Positions 1 to 9,650 of a DNA stretch of 64,000 nt are shown here, piece by piece. Each line of letters starts with the position of its first letter. Positions within the stretch are counted from its first letter, which is position 1. The DNA is from Brevundimonas mediterranea (lineage in GTDB: Bacteria; Pseudomonadota; Alphaproteobacteria; Caulobacterales; Caulobacteraceae). A program made the translations under genes and the position numbers. The DNA lies in contig NZ_JACIDA010000002.1 of the NCBI RefSeq assembly GCF_014196125.1, forward strand, positions 682,001 to 746,000. Reading direction: 5' to 3'. The notes under the pieces are model-generated. The model saw only the letters and a program-made list of their open reading frames with translations. It made no database searches and was not told the origin of the DNA.

Positions 1-2592
1 CACGAGAAGGTGCACTCGGCGCCGCTGGTGCCGCAGAACGATCCGTCCCTGCTGTTCGTCAATGCGGGCATGGTGCCGTTCAAGGACTATTTCACCGGCG
101 CGTCCAAGCCGCCCTATCCGCGCGCCACCTCGTCGCAGAAATGCGTCCGCGCCGGGGGCAAGCACAACGACCTGGACAATGTCGGCTACACCGCCCGCCA
201 CCTGACCTTCTTCGAGATGCTGGGGAACTTCTCCTTCGGCGACTATTTCAAGGAACACGCCATCGACCGGGCGTGGAAACTGGTCACGCAAGAGTTCGGC
301 CTGGACGCCAAACGCCTGCTGGTCACCGTCTATATCGACGACGACGAGGCCGCCGCGATCTGGAAGAAGGTCACCGGTTTCGGCGACGACAAGATCATCC
401 GCATCGCCGGCAGCGACAATTTCTGGGCCATGGGCGACAGCGGCCCCTGCGGCCCCTGCACCGAGATCTTCTGGGACCACGGCGACAAGATCCCCGGCGG
501 CCCTCCCGGCTCGCCGGACGAGGACGGTGATCGCTACGTCGAGATCTGGAACAACGTCTTCATGCAGTTCGAGAAGGAGAACGACCAGATCGTTCGCAAC
601 CTTCCCAAGCCCAGCGTCGACACCGGCATGGGGCTGGAGCGGATGACCACCGTGCTTCAGGGCGTGCATTCGGTGTTCGAGACCGATCTGTTCAAGACCC
701 TGATCGCCGCCTCGGAAGACGCCACCTCGACCAAGTCGGACGGCGAGCGCGCCGCCAGCCACCGGGTGATCGCCGACCACCTGCGCTCCTCCTCCTTCCT
801 GATCGCCGACGGCGTAACCCCGTCGAACGAGGGACGGGGTTATGTGCTGCGCCGGATCATGCGCCGCGCCATGCGACACGCCCACCTGCTGGGCGCCGCC
901 GATCCGCTGATGCACCGCCTGGTCCCGACCCTGGTGGCCCAGATGGGCGACGCCTATCCCGAACTGGCCCGCGCCCAACCCTTCATCGAGGACACGCTGA
1001 AGCAGGAAGAGGTCCGCTTCCGCACCACTCTGGGCCGGGGCATGGCCCTGTTCGACACGGCGGTTCAGGGCTTCTGTCCCGGCGACATGCTGGACGGCCA
1101 GACGGCCTTCACCCTGTCCGACACCTATGGCTTCCCGCTGGACCTGACCCAGGACGAGGCCCGTCGTCGCGGCTTCTCGGTCAATGTCGACGGCTTCGAA
1201 TCCGCCATGGCCGAACAGCGCCAGCGCTCGCGCGAACACTGGAAGGGCTCGGGCCAGACCGCCAACACCAATGAATGGCTGGCGATCCGCGACCGCATGG
1301 GGCCGACCGTCTTCACCGGCTATGACGCCATCGAGGGTTCGGGCGAGGTCCTGGCCATCATGAACGGCGGCGCTCCGGTCGAGACGGCCGAGGCCGGCGA
1401 CATCGTCGAGATCCTGTTCGACGCCACCCCCTTCTACGCCGAAAGCGGCGGCCAGAGCGGCGATCAGGGCTCGCTGGAATGGCCCGGCGGGGAAGCCGAG
1501 GTTCTGGACGTCAAGAAACACGCCGGCGACCTGCACGTCCTGTCGGCCCAAATCACCGCCGGCGCGCTGCAGATCGGCGTCCGCGTCGCCCAGCTGGTGG
1601 ACGCCGACAAGCGCACCACCACCCGCGCCAACCACTCGGCCGCCCACCTGCTGCACACGGCCCTGAAGAATGTGCTCGGCCCGGCGGTCGCCCAGAAGGG
1701 CCAGTTGGTCGATTCCGAGCGCGCCCGCTTCGACTTCAGCCACGGCGCCCCCGTGACCGAGGACGAGCTGGCGGCCATCGAGGCCGAGGTCAACGCCGTC
1801 ATCCGCCAGAACGTCCCGGCGGAGACCAAGCTGATGGCCCCGCAGGAGGCTATCGAGGCCGGCGCCATCGCCCTGTTCGGCGAGAAATACGGCGACGAGG
1901 TCCGGGTCCTGACGCTCGGCCGTTCGCTGGTCAGCGACAACGCCCCCTATTCGGTCGAACTGTGCGGCGGCACCCATGTGGCCCGCACCGGCGACATCGG
2001 CCTGTTCAAGGTGATCCAGGAAACCGGCGTCGCCGCCGGCGTGCGCCGTATCGAGGCCCTGACCGGCGAGGCCGCCCGCCTCTATCTGGAAGGTCAGGCC
2101 AAGGTGACCCGCAACCTGGCCCGCGACTTCAAGATCCAGACCCAGGACGTCCCCGGCCGGGTCGAGGCCCTGCAGGGTTCGGTCAAGACGCTGGAGAAAC
2201 AGGTCGCCGAGCTGAAGAAACAACTGGCGCTCGGCGGCGGCTCCGGCGCCGCCTCGGCGCCGGAAGAGATCGGCGGGATCAAGCTGATGGCCCGCGTGCT
2301 GGACGGCGTGGACGGCAAGGGTCTGCGCGGCGTGGCCGAGGACTTCCGTAAACAGGTCGGCACCGGCGTCGTCGCCCTGATCGGCGTAACCGAGGGCAAG
2401 GCCGCCGTCACCGTCGCCGTCACTTCCGATCTGACGGACCGCGTCAACGCCGCCGACCTGGCCCGCGCCGCCGTCATCGCCATGGGCGGCCAGGGCGCCG
2501 GCGGCAAACCCGACTTCGCCCAAGGCGGCGCCCCGGATGGGGCCAAGGCCGAAGACGGTCTGGCGGCCGTGCGGGCGGCCCTGGCGGGCTGA
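1..2592 (+). CDS. alaS: Alanine--tRNA ligase, 5' end cut off by window
   Basis: Charges tRNA-Ala with alanine and edits mischarged Ser/Gly; cytoplasmic. The frame is open from base 1, and the first visible residues (HEKVHSAPLVPQNDPSLLF) belong to the N-terminal catalytic core, so only a short N-terminus is missing. Visible in order: class II aminoacylation core, the GMGLERM segment near residue 210, the editing-domain zinc ligands NHSAAHLLH (about residue 544) and CGGTH (about 656), then a coiled coil and the C-Ala oligomerisation domain ending in a Gly/Ala-rich tail. About 863 residues are present, close to the usual 870-890. It converges on the downstream DUF2939 gene with only a 12-bp gap. 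Confidence 0.97.
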   Translation, partial: HEKVHSAPLVPQNDPSLLFVNAGMVPFKDYFTGASKPPYPRATSSQKCVRAGGKHNDLDNVGYTARHLTFFEMLGNFSFGDYFKEHAIDRAWKLVTQEFGLDAKRLLVTVYIDDDEAAAIWKKVTGFGDDKIIRIAGSDNFWAMGDSGPCGPCTEIFWDHGDKIPGGPPGSPDEDGDRYVEIWNNVFMQFEKENDQIVRNLPKPSVDTGMGLERMTTVLQGVHSVFETDLFKTLIAASEDATSTKSDGERAASHRVIADHLRSSSFLIADGVTPSNEGRGYVLRRIMRRAMRHAHLLGAADPLMHRLVPTLVAQMGDAYPELARAQPFIEDTLKQEEVRFRTTLGRGMALFDTAVQGFCPGDMLDGQTAFTLSDTYGFPLDLTQDEARRRGFSVNVDGFESAMAEQRQRSREHWKGSGQTANTNEWLAIRDRMGPTVFTGYDAIEGSGEVLAIMNGGAPVETAEAGDIVEILFDATPFYAESGGQSGDQGSLEWPGGEAEVLDVKKHAGDLHVLSAQITAGALQIGVRVAQLVDADKRTTTRANHSAAHLLHTALKNVLGPAVAQKGQLVDSERARFDFSHGAPVTEDELAAIEAEVNAVIRQNVPAETKLMAPQEAIEAGAIALFGEKYGDEVRVLTLGRSLVSDNAPYSVELCGGTHVARTGDIGLFKVIQETGVAAGVRRIEALTGEAARLYLEGQAKVTRNLARDFKIQTQDVPGRVEALQGSVKTLEKQVAELKKQLALGGGSGAASAPEEIGGIKLMARVLDGVDGKGLRGVAEDFRKQVGTGVVALIGVTEGKAAVTVAVTSDLTDRVNAADLARAAVIAMGGQGAGGKPDFAQGGAPDGAKAEDGLAAVRAALAG

Positions 2593-2604
2593 CCTAGACT
2601 TTCG

Positions 2605-3159
2605 TCACCCCATCGGATCCGGCGTCAGGTCGACGCCGGCCAGTTTCCAGTCGAACATCCCGCGGCGCTCCAGGACCAGCACCAGGGCGTCGTCGGGCTG
2701 GTCGTCGCGCGTCAGGGTGACCGCGAAGCGGTCAAACCCGCGATAGGCCCAAGACTGATGGATTTCGGACTTGGGCGCGGCCGGAGTGTCCGTTGCGGGC
2801 ACAGGCCGCTCCGGCCGGGGCTTTTCGCCGGATCGGACCATGGCGGCGACGGCCTGGGGGGTGACGAAATTATCGACGGCCCCGTCCACCAGCGACGGCG
2901 CCAGCAGCATGCCCAGGGCGGCCAGGCCCGTGTCGCCCCCGGCCCGATGGCGGATTTCCAGGGCGGCGCGGGCGTTCAGCTCGCTCTTCAGACTGGCGCG
3001 GAAGGCGGGAAAATCGACGCGGCGTTCCAGTTCCGCCGCATCCCCGGTGCGCGCCGCCCGGATCAGGCCCTGGGCGGCCACGAAGGGCGAGACGAAACAG
3101 GCGATCAGCAGGCCTGCGGCCACGGCGGCCAGCAGCCCGACGACGATCTTCTTCAGCAT
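2605..3159 (-). CDS. DUF2939 family membrane-anchored protein (first paralogue)
   Basis: Protein of 184 residues and unknown function. One N-terminal hydrophobic segment (about residues 4-26, KKIVVGLLAAVAAGLLIACF) should anchor it in the inner membrane, followed by an extracytoplasmic alpha/beta region. The pattern of RAARTGDAAELERRVDF followed by FRASLKSELNAR matches the DUF2939 family. The start is set at the ATG preceded by GGAG; an upstream in-frame Met adds 56 residues of low-complexity sequence and is unlikely. It lies directly downstream of a paralogue on the same strand (3206-3811), so the two probably form a small operon. Confidence 0.8.
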   Translation of the reverse strand: MLKKIVVGLLAAVAAGLLIACFVSPFVAAQGLIRAARTGDAAELERRVDFPAFRASLKSELNARAALEIRHRAGGDTGLAALGMLLAPSLVDGAVDNFVTPQAVAAMVRSGEKPRPERPVPATDTPAAPKSEIHQSWAYRGFDRFAVTLTRDDQPDDALVLVLERRGMFDWKLAGVDLTPDPMG

Positions 3160-3205
3160 AGGAACTCCATCCTCACTCAACGCGGACTCCGGCCGGCCGG
3201 TTGCC

Positions 3206-3811
3206 TCAGCGCGGGGCGGCGGCCGTCTCGCCGGGAACCACAGCGACAGGCGCGGCCACGGCCGGCGCGGCGCCGTCCGGCAAACCGATCTGGACCAGGG
3301 TCCATTCGAACGGGCCCCGACGTTCAAAAGTGAAGATGGTGCGCGATCCGCCCTGGTCCGCCACCGCCATCCGCGCCCGGTTCACGCCCCAGAAGACCGG
3401 CTTGGGCCAGGGTTGGGGCGCATCGTCCGCAATGGCGGTCGCGGTCATGCTGGACCGTTGGCTGGCGTACCGGCCCTCGCCGCGCGTCAGGGCCGCCAGG
3501 GCGGCCGGGGTCAGATAGGCGTCCACGTCCGGCCCGTTCAGCATCGGGTTCCGCTCCATCTGGCGCCGCACTGCCCCGATGGGGTCTTCCAGGAAGGAGG
3601 GCGCGGGCGCCAGGGCCAGGGCCTTTCCGGTCAGCTGCGGCCGCAGCGACTGGCGCACGGCCGTGAAATCGATCAGGCGCGCCAAGCCCTGCACGTCTCC
3701 CGCCTCGGCCGCAGACCGGATGGCGAAGAAGCCCACCGCCGGCGCGACGAAAAAGGCCACGGCCGCGACCACGACCGCCAGGATCAGAACATTGCCGAAC
3801 AGCCGTTTCAC
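3206..3811 (-). CDS. DUF2939 family membrane-anchored protein (second paralogue)
   Basis: Protein of 201 residues related to the gene at 2605-3159: N-terminal transmembrane helix (about residues 5-30), then RSAAEAGDVQGLARLIDF and VRQSLRPQLTGK, the same order of motifs as the paralogue. Function unknown. I chose a GTG start at 3811 because GGGGGAGG sits 5-9 bases upstream; the longer reading from 3958 runs through the icd terminator hairpin and is implausible. The pair is separated by 46 bp and likely cotranscribed. Confidence 0.78.
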   Translation of the reverse strand: MKRLFGNVLILAVVVAAVAFFVAPAVGFFAIRSAAEAGDVQGLARLIDFTAVRQSLRPQLTGKALALAPAPSFLEDPIGAVRRQMERNPMLNGPDVDAYLTPAALAALTRGEGRYASQRSSMTATAIADDAPQPWPKPVFWGVNRARMAVADQGGSRTIFTFERRGPFEWTLVQIGLPDGAAPAVAAPVAVVPGETAAAPR

Positions 3812-3863
3812 GAAGCCTCCCCCACGCTGGAACCGATCATGCACGGCCTCCGCGACGACGCAA

Positions 3864-3897
3864 TGAAAAGCCCCGCCGGATCGTTCCGGCGGGGCTT
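3864..3897 (-). terminator. Rho-independent terminator of icd
   Basis: A perfect 13-bp stem (AAGCCCCGCCGGA / TCCGGCGGGGCTT) with a 4-base loop TCGT. Read on the minus strand the hairpin is followed by TTTT, and it sits 85 bp past the icd stop codon, between icd and the DUF2939 genes. On the plus strand it is followed by a weaker T-rich stretch (CATTCTTGTTTG). Confidence 0.85.
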
Positions 3898-3982
3898 CAT
3901 TCTTGTTTGTCCTACCGCGCTTCGCGCTGCTTGAGGACGTTGAGCGTCCTGTCGGCAACGTTTTGCGGCCGGATCTTGTGGC

Positions 3983-5203
3983 TCAGCCGACGTCCGGCAG
4001 GGCGGTCTTCAGGTTCTCGGCGACCTTGTCGAGGAAGCCCTCGGTGGTCAGCCAGCCCTGTTGGTCGCCGACCAGCAGGGCCAGGTCCTTGGTCATGTCG
4101 CCCGCCTCGACCGTCTGCACCACAACCTTTTCCAGGGTGTCGGCGAAGACGTCCAGGGCCGCATTGCCGTCCAGCTTGGCGCGGTGCTTGAAGCCGCGGG
4201 TCCAGGCGAAGATCGAGGCGATGGAGTTGGTCGAGGTGGCCTCGCCCTTCTGGTGCTGGCGATAGTGGCGAGTCACGGTGCCGTGGGCGGCCTCGGTCTC
4301 CAGCACCTTGCCGTCCGGCGTCATCAGCACTGAGGTCATCAGGCCCAGCGAGCCGAAACCCTGGGCGACCACGTCCGACTGGACGTCGCCGTCATAGTTC
4401 TTGCACGCCCAGACGAAGCCGCCCGACCACTTGATCGCGGCCGCGACCATGTCGTCGATCAGACGGTGTTCGTAGGTCAGGCCCTTGGCCTTGAAGTCCT
4501 CGGCGAATTCGGCGTCGAATACTTCCTGGAACAGATCCTTGAAGCGGCCGTCATAGGCTTTCAGGATGGTGTTCTTGGTCGACAGATAGACCGGGTAGCC
4601 GCGTTGGAGGCCGTAGGACAGCGAGGCGCGGGCGAACTCGCGGATCGACTCGTCCTGGTTATACATGGCCATGGCCACGCCGGCGCCGGGGGCCTTGTAG
4701 ACCTCGTGCTCGATCACTTCGCCGTCGTCACCGACGAACTTGATCGTCAGGGTGCCGGGTCCGGGCATCAGGAAGTCGGTGGCCTTGTACTGGTCGCCGA
4801 AGGCGTGGCGGCCGACGACGATGGGCTGGGTCCAGCCGGGCACCAGGCGCGGCACGTTCGAGCAGATGATCGGCTCGCGGAAGACCACGCCGCCCAGGAT
4901 GTTGCGGATGGTGCCGTTCGGCGACTTCCACATCTTCTTCAGGCCGAACTCCTTCACCCGAGCCTCGTCCGGGGTGATGGTGGCGCATTTCACGCCGACG
5001 CCGTGCTTCTGGATGGCGTGAGCGGCGTCGATCGTCACCTGGTCGTCGGTGGCGTCGCGGTGCTCCATGCTCAGGTCGTAATAGTCCAGGTCGAGGTCCA
5101 GGAACGGGAAGACCAGCTTGTCCTTGATCATCTGCCAGATGATGCGGGTCATTTCGTCGCCGTCGATGTCGACGATGGGGTTTTCGACCTTGATCTTGGC
5201 CAT
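3983..5203 (-). CDS. icd: NADP-dependent isocitrate dehydrogenase
   Basis: Oxidative decarboxylation of isocitrate to 2-oxoglutarate in the TCA cycle, producing NADPH. The 406 residues begin [20 protein letters not shown], the signature of the eukaryotic-like (dimeric, type II) NADP-IDH subfamily common in Alphaproteobacteria, rather than the E. coli type. Recognisable segments include [12 protein letters not shown] (substrate-binding Ser/Asn/Arg region), YDGDVQSD (metal-binding Asp) and [17 protein letters not shown] near the NADP site. The start is at ATG 5203; the 59 residues upstream in the same frame are unrelated to the family. Monocistronic, ending at a strong hairpin. Confidence 0.97.
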   Translation of the reverse strand: MAKIKVENPIVDIDGDEMTRIIWQMIKDKLVFPFLDLDLDYYDLSMEHRDATDDQVTIDAAHAIQKHGVGVKCATITPDEARVKEFGLKKMWKSPNGTIRNILGGVVFREPIICSNVPRLVPGWTQPIVVGRHAFGDQYKATDFLMPGPGTLTIKFVGDDGEVIEHEVYKAPGAGVAMAMYNQDESIREFARASLSYGLQRGYPVYLSTKNTILKAYDGRFKDLFQEVFDAEFAEDFKAKGLTYEHRLIDDMVAAAIKWSGGFVWACKNYDGDVQSDVVAQGFGSLGLMTSVLMTPDGKVLETEAAHGTVTRHYRQHQKGEATSTNSIASIFAWTRGFKHRAKLDGNAALDVFADTLEKVVVQTVEAGDMTKDLALLVGDQQGWLTTEGFLDKVAENLKTALPDVG

Positions 5204-5380
5204 GCGTGAGGTCCGCCTCTGAACTTTGGGGAATGATATCGTGGCGGGGATATAGCGGGGCTGGGCGTCCGCGCAAACCCCGCCGTCCGTTAACCCTGCT
5301 CGGAAAAAACCTCGACGGTCGCGCTGAACCCTTCGGCCGGTCTTGGCTTCTCTTTGACCAGCGGTGCGACGGACGATCAA

Positions 5381-5548
5381 ATGACAAAGGACGAACGTGA
5401 ACTGGTCGATCGGTGGATCGTCACCTTCTGCGAAGTCCCGCCCGTGATCGATGGGGAACTGATGCGCAGGCTGATCGCTGAACAGGAAGCGACACAGCAG
5501 GGAACGCAGCCATGCCAGACAAGACCTTCAAGGCCGGGGATCGCGTGA
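5381..5548 (+). CDS. Small hypothetical protein upstream of DUF2945
   Basis: A 55-residue ORF ([20 protein letters not shown]...) whose end overlaps the next gene's start by 37 bp in another frame. Acidic/amphipathic N-terminal half, no signal peptide or membrane segment. I do not recognise a family. Support comes from position at the head of a tightly packed operon and from protein-like composition in its first 45 residues; the last ten residues overlap the next gene and look like read-through. Could be a leader peptide or a real small protein. Confidence 0.45.
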   Translation: MTKDERELVDRWIVTFCEVPPVIDGELMRRLIAEQEATQQGTQPCQTRPSRPGIA

Positions 5549-5724
5549 CGTGGGACCACAGCCAGGGCGCGACGACCGGCAAGGTCATCAAGAAGGTCAC
5601 CGCCGACACTCACATAAAGGGCCATAAGGTCGCAGCTTCGCCGCATAGTCCCGAGTATATCGTAGAGAGCGCCAAGACCGGCGCGCGCGCGGCGCACAAG
5701 CCGTCGGAGTTGAAGTCGGCATGA
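5512..5724 (+). CDS. DUF2945 (TUDOR-like) small protein
   Basis: A 70-residue protein, [25 protein letters not shown]..., matching the DUF2945 family, a small SH3/TUDOR-like beta barrel of unknown role sometimes called hypervirulence-associated. The GDxVxWxxSxGxxxGxV pattern and the terminal KPSEL segment are the family's typical ends. Cytoplasmic; no signal. Its stop overlaps the next gene's start as ATGA, indicating translational coupling to the DUF1176 lipoprotein gene. Confidence 0.8.
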   Translation: MPDKTFKAGDRVTWDHSQGATTGKVIKKVTADTHIKGHKVAASPHSPEYIVESAKTGARAAHKPSELKSA

Positions 5725-6878
5725 AGACCTTCGACCTGTTTCGCGGCGTCGCGCTTTCTGCGCTGGCCGCTTCGACATTCGCCGTCGCCGGTTGCGGCGA
5801 CAAGGATGCCGCCAAGACGCCCGGCGCGCCGCAGGCCGCCATGCCGGCGACAGCGACGGCCGCGATCGCTGCCGCGCCTGTGCTTCAGATCCGTAGCGAG
5901 ACGAAATCGTTCCGAGATTGGAGTGCGACCTGCGGCAACGACGGAACCTGCTGGGCCTTCGGCTTCGCGCCTGAGTTCGCCGCCGGCTGGGTGCGCATCA
6001 CTCTGGCGCCCGGCCCGGACGCCCAGCCGCAAATCTTGTTCGGCTATTGGCCCGACAGCGACGCCAAGGGCCCTGGCCCGATCGCGCTGACGATCGATGG
6101 TCGCGCCTTTGCTTCTGCGCCCAGCCCAGAGGGCGAGGTGGACACGCCAATCGGCGAAATTCGCACTGACGCCCGCGCTGCAATCGACGCCATGGCCCAG
6201 GGCAAGGTGATGACCATTCGCGGCGCCTCCACCCAGGACGTCTCGCTGCACGGCGCCGCCGCCGCTCTGCTGTGGATCGACGAGAAGCAGGGCCGCCTCA
6301 ACACGCCCACCGCCCTGATCCGCCGGGGCGACCGTCCTGCCTCGAACGTCCCGGTCGCGCCGCCCCTGCCGACGGTCACGCCCGCGCCGGCTGTGGATCA
6401 GGCGGGCTTCGGCGACGTGAACCAGCGCGTGCCCGCCGCCCTTCGGGCCCGCACCGAGGTCGGAACCTGCCTGAAGGAATCGGCCATGCCGGCGGTCAGC
6501 GACATGGTGATGTCCGCCCGGCTGGACGCCCGCACCGTGCTTTGGGCCGTGCCCTGCGGTTCAGGCGCCTATAACGTGACCCACAATTGGTATCTGACGG
6601 GGCCGGATGGTCGCGACGCGCGTCCGGCGATCCTTGCCGGAACGGCCGGACCCGGCGCCGACCCGGTCATGCCCGACAACTCCACCGTCAACGGGGCGTA
6701 TGATCCCAAGACCCGCACCCTGTCGGCCTTCGCCAAGGGGCGCGGCATCGGCGACTGCGGCTCGGCTCAGACCTGGACCTGGACCGGCGACCGCTTCGTC
6801 CTGACGCAGGAGAGCACGATGGGGGAATGCGCGGGCGTGCCGTCCGACTTGTGGCCCGTCGCCTGGCGCACGCGGTGA
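5721..6878 (+). CDS. DUF1176 domain lipoprotein
   Basis: A 385-residue predicted lipoprotein: the hydrophobic signal ends in a lipobox FAVAGC with the lipidated Cys at residue 25. The remainder resembles DUF1176: the FRDWSATCGNDGTCWAF start, a Cys-rich central part, and the C-terminal RTLSAFAKGRGIGDCGSAQTW segment followed by TGDRFVLTQE. Several paired cysteines suggest disulfides in the periplasm. Function unknown. The start overlaps the DUF2945 stop (ATGA) and its own stop overlaps a GTG of the next gene, so the three genes are a coupled operon. Confidence 0.85.
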   Translation: MKTFDLFRGVALSALAASTFAVAGCGDKDAAKTPGAPQAAMPATATAAIAAAPVLQIRSETKSFRDWSATCGNDGTCWAFGFAPEFAAGWVRITLAPGPDAQPQILFGYWPDSDAKGPGPIALTIDGRAFASAPSPEGEVDTPIGEIRTDARAAIDAMAQGKVMTIRGASTQDVSLHGAAAALLWIDEKQGRLNTPTALIRRGDRPASNVPVAPPLPTVTPAPAVDQAGFGDVNQRVPAALRARTEVGTCLKESAMPAVSDMVMSARLDARTVLWAVPCGSGAYNVTHNWYLTGPDGRDARPAILAGTAGPGADPVMPDNSTVNGAYDPKTRTLSAFAKGRGIGDCGSAQTWTWTGDRFVLTQESTMGECAGVPSDLWPVAWRTR

Positions 6879-7783
6879 ACGACCCGGAGGTCCTGATCAT
6901 CGGCGCGGGTCCGGCCGGTCTGACGGCGGCGACCTATCTCGGGCGGTTTCGTCGGCGGACCCTGGTGATGGACGCCGGGGCGCCGCGCGCCTGCTGGATC
7001 CCGCTCAGCCACAATATGCCGGGCTTTCCGGCCGGCATCACGGGCGCCGATATTCTGAACCGGATGCGCGAACAGGCCGAGGAATACGGCGCCGTCATCA
7101 GGCCAGGTCGGGTCGAGAGCCTGGTCCATGACGGCGAAGGCTTCATAGCCCAGGCCGAGGGGAGATCCATCCGCGCCCGCGCCATCCTGCTGGCGACAGG
7201 CGTCGTCGATCATCACCCCGACTTGCCGGGCGTGGAGCGCGCGGTGCAGAAGGCGCTGGTCCGCATCTGCCCTATCTGCGACGGCTATGAAGCGACGGGC
7301 AAGGCGGTCGCCGTGATCGGCCACAGCGACAAGGGCGCGCGCGAGGCCGCCTTCATGCGCACCTATTCCGACCGTGTGACCCTGATCCACATCGGCGCGG
7401 CCGAAGCCCTGCCCCGTCGCGACGAACTGGACCGGCTGGGCGTCGAACTGGTTCTGGCCCCGCTTGAGTCCATCGATATCGAACAGGACCGGGTGACCGC
7501 CCTGAGCTATGGCGGCCAGAGCCGGGCCTTCGATCTCGTCTATTCGGCCCTGGGCACGTCGCCCAACGCCGAATTGGCGCAGAGCCTCAAGGCCCGGCTG
7601 GCTCCCGACGGCCGGCTTGAGGTCGACCTGCACCAGGCGACCAGCGTGCCGGGTCTCTACGCCGCCGGCGACGTGGTGCGCGGCCTCAACCAGATCGCCG
7701 TCGCCACGGCGGAGGCCGCCGTCGCCGCCACCGACATCCACAACCGCCTGCGCCGCATCGACGGCCTGACGGTCGCCGACTAG
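6875..7783 (+). CDS. Thioredoxin-reductase-like FAD/NAD(P) oxidoreductase
   Basis: A 302-residue class II pyridine nucleotide-disulfide oxidoreductase. N-terminal FAD-binding VLIIGAGPAGLTAATYLGRF, a redox-active CPIC motif (C132 and C135, within RICPICDGYE), an NAD(P)-binding AVIGHSDKGAREAA, and C-terminal GLYAAGDVVRGLNQIAVA that closes the FAD site. Shorter than TrxB proper (about 320), and the pyridine-nucleotide loop GHSDKG is not the standard GxGxxA, so the partner may not be thioredoxin. I prefer the GTG at 6875, which overlaps the preceding TGA; an ATG at 6827 would add 16 residues inside the upstream gene. Confidence 0.85.
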   Translation: MNDPEVLIIGAGPAGLTAATYLGRFRRRTLVMDAGAPRACWIPLSHNMPGFPAGITGADILNRMREQAEEYGAVIRPGRVESLVHDGEGFIAQAEGRSIRARAILLATGVVDHHPDLPGVERAVQKALVRICPICDGYEATGKAVAVIGHSDKGAREAAFMRTYSDRVTLIHIGAAEALPRRDELDRLGVELVLAPLESIDIEQDRVTALSYGGQSRAFDLVYSALGTSPNAELAQSLKARLAPDGRLEVDLHQATSVPGLYAAGDVVRGLNQIAVATAEAAVAATDIHNRLRRIDGLTVAD

Positions 7784-7795
7784 GCCCCGACTAGA

Positions 7796-9625
7796 CTAAG
7801 CTTGGGTCGCCACCCAGTCGTCCACGATCCGCTCCAGCACCGACAGGGGCACGCCTCCGGCGGCCAGGGTCGTGTCGTGGAAGCCCTTGATATCGAACCG
7901 GTCGCCCAGACTCGACTTCGCCTTTTCGCGCAGACGCACCCATTCGGTATGTCCGACCTTGTAGCTGCAGGCCTGGCCGGGCCAGACGCAGTACCGCTCA
8001 ATCTCGGTGGCAATGGCGCTTTCCTCGTCGCCGCCCGTGTCCACCATGTAGCGGATCGCCTGTTCCCGGCTCCAACGCTTGTGGTGCAACCCGGTGTCGG
8101 CCACCAGGCGCGAGGCGCGGAACAACAGGCTCTGCAGATAGCCCAATTCGCCGAACCGATCATCGGCGTAGACGCCCACCTCGTCGGCCAATTGCTCCGA
8201 ATACAGCGCCCAGCCTTCGCCGTGCGCACTGAAGAACAGAGCCTTCGAGATCAAAGGCAGGCGGGTGTTTTCGATCGCAAGCGTGCCCTGGAGATGATGC
8301 CCCGGCAGCGCCTCATGATAGGCTAGGGTCGGCAGGCTGAAGCGCGGACATTCGGCCGTGTCGCGCAGATTTATGTAGAAGGCGCCCGGTCGCGACCCGT
8401 CCAGGCTGGGCGCTACGGCATAGCCGCCCGGCGCCCCGGCCTCGATGGCGGCGGGCACGCGACGGACCTCCACCCTCGCCTTCGGCAGCCGTCCGAAATA
8501 CTGCGGAAGTCGCGCCTCCATGTCGGCGATCTGGGCGTTCAGATCCGCCAGAATCTGGGCCTTGCCCGCATCGGTGTTCGGATAGATCTGCGACGGCTGG
8601 CGGCCCAGGGCGGCCATTCGCCGGCCGACCGTCCCCTCGGTCATGCCTTCGGCCTTCAGCAGGGCGTCCATGCGCGAGAGAATGTCGCGCGACTGGTCCA
8701 GCCCCATCTGGTGGATGGTCTCGGGGTCGAGATCGGTGGTGGTCATCAGCCGCAGATTGGCGGCGTAATAGGCCTCGCCCTGAGGCCGGGCCCAGAGGCC
8801 CGCGTCGGTCGTGGCGCGAGGCCTCCAGGTTTCGAGCAGGGCGATCTGTCGCTCTAGCGCCGGATAGATCTCGTGCTCGACGATGACGGCGGCACGCTCC
8901 GACCAATCGCCGGCGATGCCCTTCTCCGCAGTGCGTCGGGCGATGCTGCGCGTCAGGCCCGCCTCGGCGGCGGTCGGCGCACGCAGGGCCCGCATCTGAT
9001 CCAGCGCCTTGGCGACGATGAAGATCGGCGGAATCACGCCGCGATCCGCGTCCAGACCGCTGGCCTCGGTCTCCTGGTCCAGAACCTGTGCGAACGCCGA
9101 GAGGCGAGACAGATAGGCGTCTGCGTCGGCGGCGGTCTCGATCGAATGCTGGGTGTCGAGGAAATCCGGCGTCGCCTGATAGGCGCCGGTCAGCTGGGAG
9201 ACTGTATAGGGCTGAAGCGGATAGACGCTGGGATCGACGAAGCCGAAATCGCCGTAGCCAAAGCCCTTGGCCGCATCCAGAGCCTCCGCCTGGAAACGAA
9301 CCACTTCGAAACTGGCGGCGCTCTGGCCGGTCAGGCTCGAGCCGTCGATGGCGCGAATCTCGGCCAGCCAGGCCTCGTTCAGGGCGATCGCCCTGGCCCG
9401 GTCCTGAAGGCCTCGGCCCGCCAGGGCGGACTTCAGGCCGGCGCGGGGCCCTGTATCGAGGCCGAGATTGGTCGCCAGCTGCGGATTGATGTCGACGGCC
9501 TGCTCGCCGATCCGGGCGACCAGGGCGTCCGCCGCCGCCGTCTGGTCGCGCGCGAAGGCCGGCGCGGCGAATGCGGCGACGCCCGCAAGAGCTCCAGTCT
9601 GCAATAGTCGGCGACGGTCGATCAT
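7796..9625 (-). CDS. DUF885 family Tat-exported zinc peptidase-like protein
   Basis: A 609-residue DUF885 protein. The N-terminus MIDRRRLLQTGALAGVAAF with a cut near AFA/RD looks like a Tat signal (RRR-LL variant of the twin-arginine motif). The HEALPGHH segment at residues 437-444 is the HExxxGH-type putative zinc site characteristic of this family, related to gluzincin carboxypeptidases. Downstream WALYSEQLADEVG supplies the usual family Glu. Substrate unknown. Paralogous along its whole length to the next gene on the same strand (9651-11486), with 25 bp between them, so a tandem duplication in one transcription unit. Confidence 0.9.
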   Translation of the reverse strand: MIDRRRLLQTGALAGVAAFAAPAFARDQTAAADALVARIGEQAVDINPQLATNLGLDTGPRAGLKSALAGRGLQDRARAIALNEAWLAEIRAIDGSSLTGQSAASFEVVRFQAEALDAAKGFGYGDFGFVDPSVYPLQPYTVSQLTGAYQATPDFLDTQHSIETAADADAYLSRLSAFAQVLDQETEASGLDADRGVIPPIFIVAKALDQMRALRAPTAAEAGLTRSIARRTAEKGIAGDWSERAAVIVEHEIYPALERQIALLETWRPRATTDAGLWARPQGEAYYAANLRLMTTTDLDPETIHQMGLDQSRDILSRMDALLKAEGMTEGTVGRRMAALGRQPSQIYPNTDAGKAQILADLNAQIADMEARLPQYFGRLPKARVEVRRVPAAIEAGAPGGYAVAPSLDGSRPGAFYINLRDTAECPRFSLPTLAYHEALPGHHLQGTLAIENTRLPLISKALFFSAHGEGWALYSEQLADEVGVYADDRFGELGYLQSLLFRASRLVADTGLHHKRWSREQAIRYMVDTGGDEESAIATEIERYCVWPGQACSYKVGHTEWVRLREKAKSSLGDRFDIKGFHDTTLAAGGVPLSVLERIVDDWVATQA

Positions 9626-9650
9626 CTCTGCCTCCTCAGCCCTAGTGGCC

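Noticed and set aside
10..530. Arg/Pro-rich alternative reading frames inside alaS (for example 141-530 plus)
   Set aside because: Composition typical of out-of-frame translation of GC-rich codons; no ribosome-binding site; alaS is clearly coding in its own frame.
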